Below are positions 1 to 7,162 of a stretch of 64,000 nucleotides of DNA, one piece after another (within the stretch, counting starts at the first letter, position 1; each line of letters opens with the position of its first letter). The position numbers and the translations under genes are program-made. The DNA is from an uncultured Oscillospiraceae bacterium (GTDB lineage: Bacteria; Bacillota; Clostridia; Oscillospirales; Oscillospiraceae). The DNA is taken from assembly GCA_947623745.1 (NCBI GenBank), contig CANQHN010000014.1, positions 1 to 64,000 on the forward strand. Reading direction: 5' to 3'. The notes under the pieces are model-generated. The model was not told the DNA's origin. It worked only from the letters and a program-made list of their open reading frames with translations, and made no database searches.

Positions 1-695
1 GCGGTCTTGCCCATCTTGTTGCCGTTGGAGTCGGTGAGCAGGGTGATGGTCATGGCGTGGGCGTCCTTGCCCAGCTTGCGGCGGATGAGCTCGGTGCCGC
101 CCAGCATGTTGGACCACTGGTCGTCGCCGCCGAACTGCATGTTGCAGCCGTTGTGCTGGAACATGTAGTAGAAATCGTAGGACTGCATGATCATATAGTT
201 GAACTCCAGGAAGGACAGGCCCTTCTCCATGCGCTGCTTATAGCACTCGGCCCGGAGCATATTGTTCACGGAGAAGCAGGCACCCACCTCCCGCAGCAGG
301 TCCACGTAGTTGAGCTTGAGCAGCCAGTCGGCGTTGTTGAGCATGAGGGCCTTGCCCTCGCCGAAGTCGATGAAGCGCTCCATCTGGCGCTTGAAGCACT
401 CGGCGTTGTGCTCGATGTCCTCCCGGGTGAGCATCTTGCGCATATCGCTGCGGCCGGAGGGGTCGCCGATCATGGTGGTGCCGCCGCCGATAAGGGCGAT
501 GGGCTTGTTGCCGGCCATCTGTAACCGCTTCATCAGGGTCAGGGCCATGAAGTGGCCGGCGGTCAGGCTGTCGGCGGTGCAGTCGAAGCCGATGTAGAAG
601 GTGGCCTTCCCCTCGTTGATCATCTTGGAAATCTCTTCCTCGTTGGTCACCTGGGCGATGAGGCCGCGGGTTTTCAGTTCCTCGTAGCAGGTCAT
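1..695 (-). CDS. tyrS: Tyrosyl-tRNA synthetase, C-terminal part cut by window edge
   Basis: Class I aminoacyl-tRNA synthetase that charges tRNA-Tyr in the cytoplasm. The first 231 residues are visible: the HIGH-like element is TAGH at residues 45-48, the specificity region contains [12 protein letters not shown] and QFGGDDQW, and the KMSKS loop reads KMGKT near residue 228, the last residues before the edge. The anticodon-binding and S4-like C-terminus lie outside. The ATG at 695 follows AAAGGAGAG with normal spacing. The upstream T-box with a UAC specifier independently supports the tyrosine assignment. The gene stands alone behind its own promoter and leader. Confidence 0.96.
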   Translation of the reverse strand, partial: MTCYEELKTRGLIAQVTNEEEISKMINEGKATFYIGFDCTADSLTAGHFMALTLMKRLQMAGNKPIALIGGGTTMIGDPSGRSDMRKMLTREDIEHNAECFKRQMERFIDFGEGKALMLNNADWLLKLNYVDLLREVGACFSVNNMLRAECYKQRMEKGLSFLEFNYMIMQSYDFYYMFQHNGCNMQFGGDDQWSNMLGGTELIRRKLGKDAHAMTITLLTDSNGNKMGKT

Positions 696-765
696 GGGAG
701 TCTCTCCTTTTTCATTCATTCTGCGCCTTTCCGCGCGCCGGGCGGTCCGCCGCGGGCGGGACGTG

Positions 766-1030
766 AAAAACGCCCCCTGTCCCGGCCGGACAGAGGGCGT
801 TGAAAACGCGGTACCACCTCTGGTTCGCCCCGCCCTCGCGGGCGGGACCTCGTGGAGTGCTGGACTCCGGCGCGGTAACGGGCGCTCCCGGCCTGTCCCC
901 TACTGGCCCCGGCGGCGTTCGGGCGGCTGCTCCAAGGGGTATTCCCGCCGCCGCCCTCTCCCCCTTTCACCAAGGCGGGGGCTCTCTGCGCAGCGCGGAC
1001 CGCGGTACTCTTCCTTTTCCTCGCAGTATG
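766..1030 (-). ncRNA. T-box leader, tyrosine-specific (UAC specifier)
   Basis: Read on the minus strand. The conserved T-box sequence GAGGTGGTACCGCG lies at 820-807 and is followed by a GC-rich terminator hairpin (801-771) with arms CGCCCTCTGTCC and GGGACAGGGGGCG and a T-run at 770-766. Upstream, Stem I carries a GGTGAAAGG element and then GGGAATACCCC, where UAC (941-939) is the specifier codon, followed by TTGGAGCAGCC. Uncharged tRNA-Tyr should pair with UAC and stabilise the antiterminator, inducing tyrS on tyrosine starvation. Confidence 0.92.
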
Positions 1031-1033
1031 CCT

Positions 1034-1062
1034 TTTATAGCATATTTTTTGGGGGTTGTCAA
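1034..1062 (-). promoter_or_regulatory. tyrS promoter
   Basis: TTGACA (1062-1057) and TATAAA (1039-1034) on the minus strand are separated by 17 nt, immediately upstream of the T-box leader. The -35 overlaps the stop codon of the preceding small gene. Confidence 0.85.
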
Positions 1063-1313
1063 CCGTTTTCGCCGCGGAACCGCCCGTACTGCCGGTAGAT
1101 GTCCCCGATATCCTCCACCAGGCGGTCCGCCGCCGCCTCGCCCCACAGCTCCCGCACCGCCTGGCGGACCTCTGCCCAGGCCGCCTGGACCTCCCCGGCG
1201 GAGGGGGCCTCCTCCGCCCCGCCGCGCCCGGGCTCGCGGCCCGTCAGCACCCGGCTGGCCGCGGACAGGGCCTGCAAAAATCTTTTCGTGTACTCCAGCT
1301 TTTCCAGGTCCAT
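1059..1313 (-). CDS. Small hypothetical protein, 84 residues
   Basis: Product not recognised. It is a soluble, charged, mostly helical protein starting MDLEKLEYTKRFLQAL and ending YRQYGRFRGENG, with no membrane segment or signal peptide. The ATG at 1313 is preferred over the in-frame codon at 1367 because it follows AAAAGGGGGG at good spacing and the upstream extension lies over the promoter. Its TGA overlaps the tyrS -35 element, so it may be co-transcribed into the tyrS leader. An own promoter is present just upstream. Confidence 0.6.
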   Translation of the reverse strand: MDLEKLEYTKRFLQALSAASRVLTGREPGRGGAEEAPSAGEVQAAWAEVRQAVRELWGEAAADRLVEDIGDIYRQYGRFRGENG

Positions 1314-1338
1314 AGTCTGCCCCCCTTTTCTTTCCCCC

Positions 1339-1367
1339 ATTATAGACACATTTACGTTAATATTCAA
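1339..1367 (-). promoter_or_regulatory. Promoter of the 84-residue gene
   Basis: Minus-strand TTGAAT (1367-1362), 17-nt spacer, TATAAT (1344-1339). It lies about 26 nt upstream of the ATG at 1313. Confidence 0.7.
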
Positions 1368-1420
1368 CCCCTGATTTTTCAGTGATAATGAGGCATCATA
1401 GAAGGTCAGGGGTGACGACA

Positions 1421-1639
1421 GTGATTAGCTATGAGCCGCTATGGCAGACAATGAAGGAGAAACAGGTCACTACTTATACTCTTATCTATAAATACCACTT
1501 CAGCCCCGCCACGATCACGAACCTAAAGCGCAATATGTCGATCACGCTCTACACCATGGAGCGGCTATGCAAAATCCTTGACTGTCAAGCCGAATCTATC
1601 GTGAAATTCCTCCCGGACCCGGAGGACCCAGAAAAATAG
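1421..1639 (+). CDS. Small Cro/CI-type helix-turn-helix regulator
   Basis: A 72-residue XRE-family DNA-binding protein consisting of a single HTH domain. The sequence MISYEPLWQTMKEKQVTT-YTLIYKYHFSPATITNLKRN places the turn around residues 25-45, and LYTMERLCKILDCQAESIVKFL is the fourth and fifth helix typical of this short family. The GTG at 1421 is chosen because AGGGGTG precedes it and because homologues of this kind begin with (M)ISYEPL; the longer in-frame reading from 1382 has no ribosome site. Target unknown; such proteins often act as autoregulators. A terminator follows directly. Confidence 0.8.
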   Translation: MISYEPLWQTMKEKQVTTYTLIYKYHFSPATITNLKRNMSITLYTMERLCKILDCQAESIVKFLPDPEDPEK

Positions 1640-1675
1640 CTGTCCCCGCCGCACGGCAGGGACAGCTGTTTTTTC
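1638..1675. terminator. Bidirectional intrinsic terminator
   Basis: Hairpin with arms AGCTGTCCC and GGGACAGCT followed by GTTTTTTC on the plus strand and ATTTTTC on the minus strand. It serves the HTH gene and the converging yebC. Confidence 0.85.
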
Positions 1676-1699
1676 AATCGCCCGGCGGACCCTCCGGGA

Positions 1700-2428
1700 T
1701 CAGTCCTGATCCCAGTTGTGGTAGACGTTCTGCACGTCGTCGTTGTCCTCCAGCATCTCGATGAGCTTGTTCATGTTCTTGATGTCCTCCTCATTGGTGA
1801 GGGTGACGTAGTTCTGGGGGACCATCTGCACGTCGGCCTCCAGGAAGGTGTAGCCCTTGGCCTCCAGGGCGGCGGCCACGTCGGAGAAGGCGTCGGGGTC
1901 GGTGTAGACCTCGAACACGTCGTCGTCGGCCTGCATATCGTCAGCGCCGCACTCCAGGGCGTCCATCATCATGGTGTCCTCGTCCAGGTCCTCGGCGTCG
2001 ATGACGATGACGCCCTTCTTGTCGAAGGACCAGGACACACAGCCGGTGGCGCCCAGGCCCTTGCCGTACTTGTCCAGCAGGTGGCGCACCTCGGGGGCGG
2101 TGCGCTGGCGGTTGTCGGTGAGGGCCTCCACGATGACGGCCACGCCGCTGGGGCCGTAGCCCTCGTACACCACGGACTCGAAGCTGTCGGTGTTGCCGGC
2201 GCCCAGGGCCTTGTCGATGGTGCGCTTGATGTTGTCGTTGGGCATATTGGCGGCCTTGGCCTTGGCCACCACGGCGGCCAGGCGTGAGTTGTTGGCGGGG
2301 TCGCCGCTGCCGCCGGTCTTGACCGCCACGATCATCTCGCGGGCGATCTTGGTAAAGATCTGAGAGCGCTTGGCGTCGGCCGCGCCCTTGGTCTTTTGAA
2401 TGTTGTGCCACTTGGAATGTCCAGACAT
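1700..2428 (-). CDS. yebC: YebC/PmpR family protein (TACO1 family)
   Basis: Full-length 242-residue member of the YebC/PmpR/TACO1 family, described both as a transcriptional regulator and as a ribosome-associated factor easing translation of difficult motifs. The N-terminus MSGHSKWHNIQKTKGAADAK is the family signature; GGSGDPANNSRLAAVVAKAKAANMPNDNIKRTI and YEGYGPSGVAVIVEALTDN (in separate blocks) follow, and the C-terminal domain ends NVYHNWDQD. The ATG at 2428 follows AGAAGGGAACG. The gene is monocistronic, with its own promoter and a shared terminator. Confidence 0.95.
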   Translation of the reverse strand: MSGHSKWHNIQKTKGAADAKRSQIFTKIAREMIVAVKTGGSGDPANNSRLAAVVAKAKAANMPNDNIKRTIDKALGAGNTDSFESVVYEGYGPSGVAVIVEALTDNRQRTAPEVRHLLDKYGKGLGATGCVSWSFDKKGVIVIDAEDLDEDTMMMDALECGADDMQADDDVFEVYTDPDAFSDVAAALEAKGYTFLEADVQMVPQNYVTLTNEEDIKNMNKLIEMLEDNDDVQNVYHNWDQD

Positions 2429-2469
2429 AATATCGTTCCCTTCTCTTGTTCTCGGTCAGAGTTAAGGGG

Positions 2470-2498
2470 ATTATATCACTTTTCCAGCCGCTTTGCAA
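2470..2498 (-). promoter_or_regulatory. yebC promoter
   Basis: Minus-strand TTGCAA (2498-2493), 17-nt spacer, TATAAT (2475-2470), about 40 nt upstream of the yebC ATG. Confidence 0.85.
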
Positions 2499-2632
2499 GG
2501 GGGGCGCGGGCTTTTCGCGGCGATCCGGCATTTCCGGCGACTTTTCCCGGTCCGCCGCTGCCAAGGGCAATAATATCCAGCACATTCCACAAATTGGCGG
2601 TAAGATTTGTGTATGTTTTCACCAAATCCCAC

Positions 2633-2661
2633 TTGTTATTTTGCGGATTTCGCAGTATGAT
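2633..2661 (+). promoter_or_regulatory. Antiporter gene promoter
   Basis: TTGTTA (2633-2638), 17-nt spacer, TATGAT (2656-2661), giving a leader of roughly 30 nt before the ATG at 2701. Confidence 0.65.
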
Positions 2662-2700
2662 ACTCCCGCAAAATCCAAGTACCGAGGTGCGTTTTCCGCT

Positions 2701-3999
2701 ATGGTGATCCTGATCCAGCTCTCTGTCGCCCTGATCGGCGGCCTGCTCATGTCCCGCGTGGCCAAAAAGCTCAACCTCCCCGCCGTCACCGCCTATCTGG
2801 TGGCCGGGCTCCTCCTGGGCCCGTTCTGTATCGGCGGGCTCAATTTCTACCACCTGGGGTTCAACACTCTGGAGGAGGTGGCCGACCTGGACCTGATCTC
2901 CCAGGTGGCCCTGGGATTCATCGCCTTTACCATCGGCAACGAGTTCCGCCTGGAGCAGCTCAAGCACATGGGCGCCCAGGCCATCACCGTGGGCATTTTG
3001 CAGGCGGTGTTCACCACCTTCCTGGTGGACCTGGCCCTGGTGGGGCTGCACCTGATCTTCCCCGATCTCATCTCCGTCTCCTCCGCCATCACCCTGGGCG
3101 CCATCGCCGCGGCCACCGCCCCGGCGGCCACTCTGATGGTGGTGCGCCAGTACAAGGCCGACGGCCCCATGACCAAGCTGCTGCTGCTGGTGGTGGCCAT
3201 CGACGACGCGGTGGGCCTGGTCCTCTTCTCCGCCTCCTTCGGCGTGGCCAGCGCCCTGGAGCAGGGGAGCATCAGCCTGAAATGCGTCCTGCTGGAGCCC
3301 CTGGTGGAGATCGTGCTGTCCCTGGCTCTGGGCGCTCTGGCCGGGTGGCTGCTGTTTCGGATCGAAAAGTACTTCTTCTCCCGCAGCAAGCGCCTGACCC
3401 TTTCCATCGCCTGCGTGCTCATGACCGTGGGGCTGTCCATGGCGGAGTTCGAGGTGGCCGGCATCCAGTGCGGGTTCAGCCTGCTGCTGGTGTGCATGAT
3501 GGCCGGCACCGTGTTCTGCAACATCTGCGACTTCTCCGAGGAGCTGATGGAGCGCATCGACGGCTGGACGGCCCCCCTGTTCGTGCTGTTCTTCGTGCTG
3601 TCCGGCGCGGAGCTGGACCTGCGCATCCTGTCCAATCCGATGGTGCTGCTCATCGGCGTGGTGTATATCCTGGCCCGCTCCCTGGGCAAGTACTTCGGCG
3701 CCTTCAGCAGCTGCACCCTGACCCGCTGCGCGCCCAACATCACCCGGTATCTGGGCATCACCCTGCTGCCCCAGGCCGGCGTGGCCCTGGGCATGGCCCT
3801 CACCGCCCAGCAGCTGAGCGACGGCGCGGTGGTGCGCAACGTGGTGCTGTTCTCCGTGCTGGTGTACGAGCTGGTGGGTCCCGCCCTGACCAAGCGGGCG
3901 CTGATGGCCGCCGGCGAGATCCGCGCCGAGGGCCGCACCAACGCCCGGCGGAAGAATCCCCCCGCCCGGGCCATCCGCCTCAGCCAGAAAAACGCGTGA
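2701..3999 (+). CDS. Cation:proton antiporter, CPA2 type
   Basis: Integral membrane protein of 432 residues with about 12 hydrophobic segments, resembling the Na+/H+ exchanger domain of the CPA2 (KefB/NapA-like) families. The motif AIDDAVGLVLFS places an Asp-Asp pair at residues 168-169, the pair that in electrogenic CPA2 antiporters binds the ion. No RCK/TrkA-N domain follows; the C-terminus is a short basic tail. The in-frame extension back to 2446 is rejected because it has no ribosome site and lies upstream of the promoter. The ion (Na+ or K+) cannot be told from sequence. The gene is monocistronic. Confidence 0.88.
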   Translation: MVILIQLSVALIGGLLMSRVAKKLNLPAVTAYLVAGLLLGPFCIGGLNFYHLGFNTLEEVADLDLISQVALGFIAFTIGNEFRLEQLKHMGAQAITVGILQAVFTTFLVDLALVGLHLIFPDLISVSSAITLGAIAAATAPAATLMVVRQYKADGPMTKLLLLVVAIDDAVGLVLFSASFGVASALEQGSISLKCVLLEPLVEIVLSLALGALAGWLLFRIEKYFFSRSKRLTLSIACVLMTVGLSMAEFEVAGIQCGFSLLLVCMMAGTVFCNICDFSEELMERIDGWTAPLFVLFFVLSGAELDLRILSNPMVLLIGVVYILARSLGKYFGAFSSCTLTRCAPNITRYLGITLLPQAGVALGMALTAQQLSDGAVVRNVVLFSVLVYELVGPALTKRALMAAGEIRAEGRTNARRKNPPARAIRLSQKNA

Positions 4000-4033
4000 A
4001 AAAAGCTCCCGCCCACTGGGCGGGAGCTTTTTT
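3999..4033. terminator. Bidirectional terminator, antiporter / aroD
   Basis: Arms AAAAGCTCCCGCCC and GGGCGGGAGCTTTT around ACT, with A- and T-runs on either side, between two convergent genes. Confidence 0.92.
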
Positions 4034-4043
4034 GCATGACAGC

Positions 4044-4805
4044 TCACATGGACTCGTGGAGGATCTGCAGGGCGGTGTTCAGCCGCTCCACCGGCACCTG
4101 GCCGGGGGCGGAGGTCTGGCCCACCGCGCCGAAGGTCATGGCGGAGCCGAACACCTCGCCGCAGAAGCGGCTGAGCACCCCGGTGGGGGCCATGGACATG
4201 GTGATGAGGGGCTGCTCGGCGTAGTCGGTGTACATCCGCTCGGTGGCGGAGAGCAGGGTGATCACGTCCCGCTTGGTCTGGGGCATGACGGCGATCTTCA
4301 GGATGTCGCAGCCCAGGTCCTGCTCCTTGCGCAGGCGGTAGATGATGTCGTCCTCGGAGGGGGTGTGCTTGAACTCGTGGTTGGAGCCCACCACCGCCAC
4401 GCCGGCGGCGTGGATATTCTTCACGTTCTGGCGCACCACGTCGTCGCCGGAGAACACCTCCACGTCGATGGCCTCCACACAGCCGGACTCGGCCACGGCC
4501 TTGTTCAGGGCGGTGTAGTGCTCCATGGAGATGGGCTTCTCGCCCCCCTCCTTCTTGGTGCGGAAGGTGAACAGGATGGGGGTCTCCCCCAGGGCGGCGC
4601 GCAGCTTGCCCAGCGTGTCCAGCACCTTGGAGATGTCCAGCGCGTCATGGTAGAAGTCCACCCGCCACTCCACCACCTGCATGGGGATGGTGCGGAAGCT
4701 CTCCGCCTTCTCCACGATGCCCTGGGCCGTAGGGGCCACGATGGGGACGATGACCTTGGGCACGCCCGCGCCAACTTCCACATGTTTCAGGTATACGGTT
4801 TTCAT
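4044..4805 (-). CDS. aroD: 3-Dehydroquinate dehydratase, type I
   Basis: Third enzyme of the shikimate pathway, making 3-dehydroshikimate through a Schiff-base lysine. At 253 residues it is the usual type I length. Catalytic residues match the family: Glu46 and Arg48 in EWRVDF, His143 in SNHEFKH, Lys170 in DILKIAVMP, Arg213 in SRFCGE and Gln235 near TSAPGQ. The ATG at 4805 follows GAGGAGGCAG. The gene stands alone; no other aro gene is adjacent. Confidence 0.96.
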   Translation of the reverse strand: MKTVYLKHVEVGAGVPKVIVPIVAPTAQGIVEKAESFRTIPMQVVEWRVDFYHDALDISKVLDTLGKLRAALGETPILFTFRTKKEGGEKPISMEHYTALNKAVAESGCVEAIDVEVFSGDDVVRQNVKNIHAAGVAVVGSNHEFKHTPSEDDIIYRLRKEQDLGCDILKIAVMPQTKRDVITLLSATERMYTDYAEQPLITMSMAPTGVLSRFCGEVFGSAMTFGAVGQTSAPGQVPVERLNTALQILHESM

Positions 4806-4884
4806 CGGGAACTGCCTCCTCTTCTTTCGCGCGGCTGATGTTCATGGTTTTCACACTTTGAAGTGCTAAAGTCGCGTTACTGTC

Positions 4885-4913
4885 ATTATGCAACGTCCGC
4901 CGGCATTTGTCAA
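4885..4913 (-). promoter_or_regulatory. aroD promoter
   Basis: Minus-strand TTGACA (4913-4908), 17-nt spacer, CATAAT (4890-4885). A small inverted repeat CACTT-TG-AAGTG lies in the leader around 4854-4865. Confidence 0.8.
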
Positions 4914-5013
4914 CAGGTAATTTCATTTTTTGCATTTTTTGAATCATGAGCCGGCGGCGGGCACATAAACCCGCCCCCCGCGCGCCAAACTAGGCGGAAA
5001 GGGGGCGGTCACG

Positions 5014-5367
5014 GTGCGCGAACGGGTCAAATATGCCCTGGCGGGGGCCGCCGCGGGGCTGGCCAACGGATTTTTCGGCGGCGGGGGCGGCTCTCTCCTG
5101 GTGCCCGCCCTGGTCCGGGGCTGCAATCTGGAGGAGCGGCGGGCCTTTGCCACCTCAGTGGCGGTGGTGCTGCCCCTGTGCGTGCTGTCTGCGGGGATCT
5201 ACCTGCTCCGGGGCGGGCTGGAGCTGAGCGCCGCCCTGCCCTACCTCATCGGCGGGGCCGCCGGGGGCTGGCTGGGGGGAAAATGGTTCCAGGGCGTGAA
5301 GGTCTCCTGGCTGCGCCGGGGGTTCGGGCTGCTGCTGATCTTCGGCGGGCTGAGGTGCGCCCTGTGA
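5014..5367 (+). CDS. TauE/SafE (TSUP) half-transporter, N-terminal half
   Basis: A 117-residue membrane protein with about four hydrophobic segments. It carries the glycine-rich TSUP signature GFFGGGGGSLLVP near residues 20-32. Full TSUP proteins (about 250 residues, 8 segments) are internal duplications with this signature in each half; here only one half is present. The GTG at 5014 follows AAAGGGGGCGG. The stop overlaps the next GTG (GTGA), so the two halves are translationally coupled and probably form a heterodimer that exports sulfite, sulfonate or another small anion. Substrate unknown. Confidence 0.8.
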   Translation: MRERVKYALAGAAAGLANGFFGGGGGSLLVPALVRGCNLEERRAFATSVAVVLPLCVLSAGIYLLRGGLELSAALPYLIGGAAGGWLGGKWFQGVKVSWLRRGFGLLLIFGGLRCAL

Positions 5368-5729
5368 GGGGCTTTCTCCTCCCCCTGCTGGCCGGCGCGG
5401 CCGCGGGGGTGCTCTCCGGGTTCGGCGTGGGGGGAGGCACTCTGCTGCTGGTGTACCTGACCGCCTTCGCCGGGCTGGACCAACACCTGGCCCAGGGAAT
5501 CAACCTGCTCTACTTCCTCCCCGCGGCTTTGCTGTCCCTGCCCGCCCACGTGAAAAACGGATACATCGAGAGGCGGGCCTTAGGTCCGGCCATCGCCGCC
5601 GGGCTGTGCTGCGCCGCCCTGGCCGCCTGGGCGGCTACCGCCTTGGATGTGGGGCTGCTGCGCAGGCTGTTCGGGGGCTTTCTGGTGGTCATCGGGCTGT
5701 GGGAGCTGTTTGGGCAGCGGCGGGGGTGA
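5364..5729 (+). CDS. TauE/SafE (TSUP) half-transporter, C-terminal half
   Basis: A 121-residue membrane protein with about four hydrophobic segments and its own TSUP signature, LSGFGVGGGTLLLVYL near residues 18-33. It starts at a GTG overlapping the stop of the preceding half by four bases, in a different frame, so the pair is not one gene broken by a simple stop codon. Both signatures are intact, arguing for a functional two-subunit transporter rather than decay. Its 3' end overlaps the convergent MATE gene by about 41 bp and no terminator is visible. Confidence 0.78.
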   Translation: MRGFLLPLLAGAAAGVLSGFGVGGGTLLLVYLTAFAGLDQHLAQGINLLYFLPAALLSLPAHVKNGYIERRALGPAIAAGLCCAALAAWAATALDVGLLRRLFGGFLVVIGLWELFGQRRG

Positions 5730-7047
5730 TCCGCTCCCGTCGGACCAGGATGGTCCAGAAGGCCACGACCCCCGCCCAGCCGATGCCGGTGGCCAGGGCC
5801 ACCCCGGGCAGGCCCATGCGGGGGGCCAGCAGGGCCGAGAGCACCACCCGGGCGGCGATCTGCCCCGTGGAGCCAATCACCGGGATATTCACCCGGCCCC
5901 GGCCCCGGAAGTAGCCGGCCAGGCCGCTGCCCAGGAAGTTGAACAGGTAGAAACAGGCCACCAGCCGCAGGTAGCCCAGGGCCGGCGGGAGGCTGGCCCC
6001 GTCCCCCTCCGGGAGCACCAGTGGCAGCAGCACCCCCGCCCCAAGGAACAGGACCCCGGACATGAGCAGGCCCAGGGCGGCCAGCAGGCGCTGGCCGGTG
6101 CGGAACCCATCCCGGACCCGCCGGCCGCTGCGGGCCCCGGTGTTCTGGCCGATGAACACCGACATGGCCGCCGCGCCGCTGTCCCCGAAGGAGTTGGCGA
6201 AGCCCTCCAGCCGGGTCGCGGCGGTGAAGGCGGAGATGGCCGCGGGGCCCAGGCCGTTCACCGTGCGCTGGACCAGCAGCTTGCCGATGTACAGGTTGCA
6301 CATGTGCAGGGCGGACACCGCGCTAAAGTGGGCGGTGCGCCGCAGCAGCGTGCCGTCGTACACCATGTCCCCCCGGCGGAACATCAGCTGGGGGAACCTG
6401 CTCCCCAGGTAGGCCGCGCACAGCAGGGCGGACAGGGCCTGGGCCAGCACGGTGGCCCCCGCCGCCCCGGCCACGCCCCAGCGGAAGGCGGCGATGAACA
6501 GCACATCCAGGGCCAGGTTGGCCGCCATGGAGACGGCCAAAAACGCCAGGGCCGCCCGGGTGTTGCCCACGGAGCGCAGCACGGCGGAGCACAGGTTGTA
6601 GGCGAAGGCGGCCAGCAGGCCCAGCAGGATGATGCGCAGGTAGTCCCGGGCGTACCCGGCGATCTCCGCCGGGGTCTGGAGGGCCGAGAGCAGGGGGCGC
6701 AGCAGGGGCAGGCCCGCGGCGGAGAGCAGGGCTGTCAGCCCCGCGCCGAAGGCGGAGGACAGGAAGAAGTCCCGGCGGAAGGCCCCCCGGTCCCCCGCCC
6801 CGTAGAGCTGGGACAGCAGCGTCCCCACTCCGGTGCAGGCCCCGGTGATGAGGAAGAGGAACAGGTTCATCACCGAGCCCGCCACCCCCACGGCGGCGAA
6901 GGCGGCGTCCCCCACCACCCGACCCACGATCACCGCGTCCACGGTGTTGTAGAGCTGCTGGAGGATGTTCCCGGCCAGCATGGGCAGGGCCAGGGAGATG
7001 AGCTGGGCGCGGACGGGGCCGCGGGTGAGGTCGGCTGTGTCGGTCAT
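5689..7047 (-). CDS. MATE family efflux transporter
   Basis: Multidrug and toxin extrusion family exporter of 452 residues with about 12 membrane segments in two MatE domains (roughly residues 12-172 and 235-395). The N-terminal block LALPMLAGNILQQLYNTVDAV is typical of the clostridial DinF/NorM branch. These proteins exchange Na+ or H+ for cationic drugs or metabolites. The ATG at 7047 is preceded by GGGAGG. It is divergent from the LysR gene and shares its -35 region, so it is the likely target of that regulator. The C-terminal coding end overlaps the opposing TSUP gene. Confidence 0.9.
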   Translation of the reverse strand: MTDTADLTRGPVRAQLISLALPMLAGNILQQLYNTVDAVIVGRVVGDAAFAAVGVAGSVMNLFLFLITGACTGVGTLLSQLYGAGDRGAFRRDFFLSSAFGAGLTALLSAAGLPLLRPLLSALQTPAEIAGYARDYLRIILLGLLAAFAYNLCSAVLRSVGNTRAALAFLAVSMAANLALDVLFIAAFRWGVAGAAGATVLAQALSALLCAAYLGSRFPQLMFRRGDMVYDGTLLRRTAHFSAVSALHMCNLYIGKLLVQRTVNGLGPAAISAFTAATRLEGFANSFGDSGAAAMSVFIGQNTGARSGRRVRDGFRTGQRLLAALGLLMSGVLFLGAGVLLPLVLPEGDGASLPPALGYLRLVACFYLFNFLGSGLAGYFRGRGRVNIPVIGSTGQIAARVVLSALLAPRMGLPGVALATGIGWAGVVAFWTILVRRERITPAAAQTAPTAR

Positions 7048-7081
7048 GGGGAACGCCTCCCGGTGGTTTTGGTCTGGAGAC

Positions 7082-7110
7082 AGTATACCCGCAAAAGTTC
7101 CCCTTGTAAA
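7082..7110 (-). promoter_or_regulatory. MATE gene promoter
   Basis: Minus-strand TTTACA (7110-7105), 17-nt spacer, TATACT (7087-7082). Its -35 occupies the same bases as the -35 of the divergent lysR-type gene. Confidence 0.75.
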
Positions 7111-7132
7111 ATGCCGTTTTATCCGCTAAAAT
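7104..7132 (+). promoter_or_regulatory. LysR-type gene promoter
   Basis: TTGTAA (7104-7109), 17-nt spacer, TAAAAT (7127-7132). It overlaps the MATE promoter and runs into the palindrome at 7129-7152. Confidence 0.65.
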
Positions 7133-7152
7133 ATAAGGTATCTATTATATTT
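7129..7152. promoter_or_regulatory. Perfect 8-8-8 palindrome, candidate LysR operator
   Basis: Arms AAATATAA (7129-7136) and TTATATTT (7145-7152) flank GGTATCTA. The palindrome covers the -10 and start region of the LysR-type gene and lies just before its ribosome site. Confidence 0.6.
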
Positions 7153-7162
7153 GGAGGCGGCT

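Noticed and set aside
2446-2700. N-terminal extension of the antiporter
   Set aside because: It lies upstream of the promoter at 2633-2661 and has no membrane-protein or conserved character; ATG 2701 starts directly in the first membrane segment.
4854-4870. CIRCE-like element near the aroD promoter
   Set aside because: Only CACTT-TG-AAGTG with a GTGCTAA half is present; the second half-site and the 9-bp spacing are missing, and it lies in the leader.
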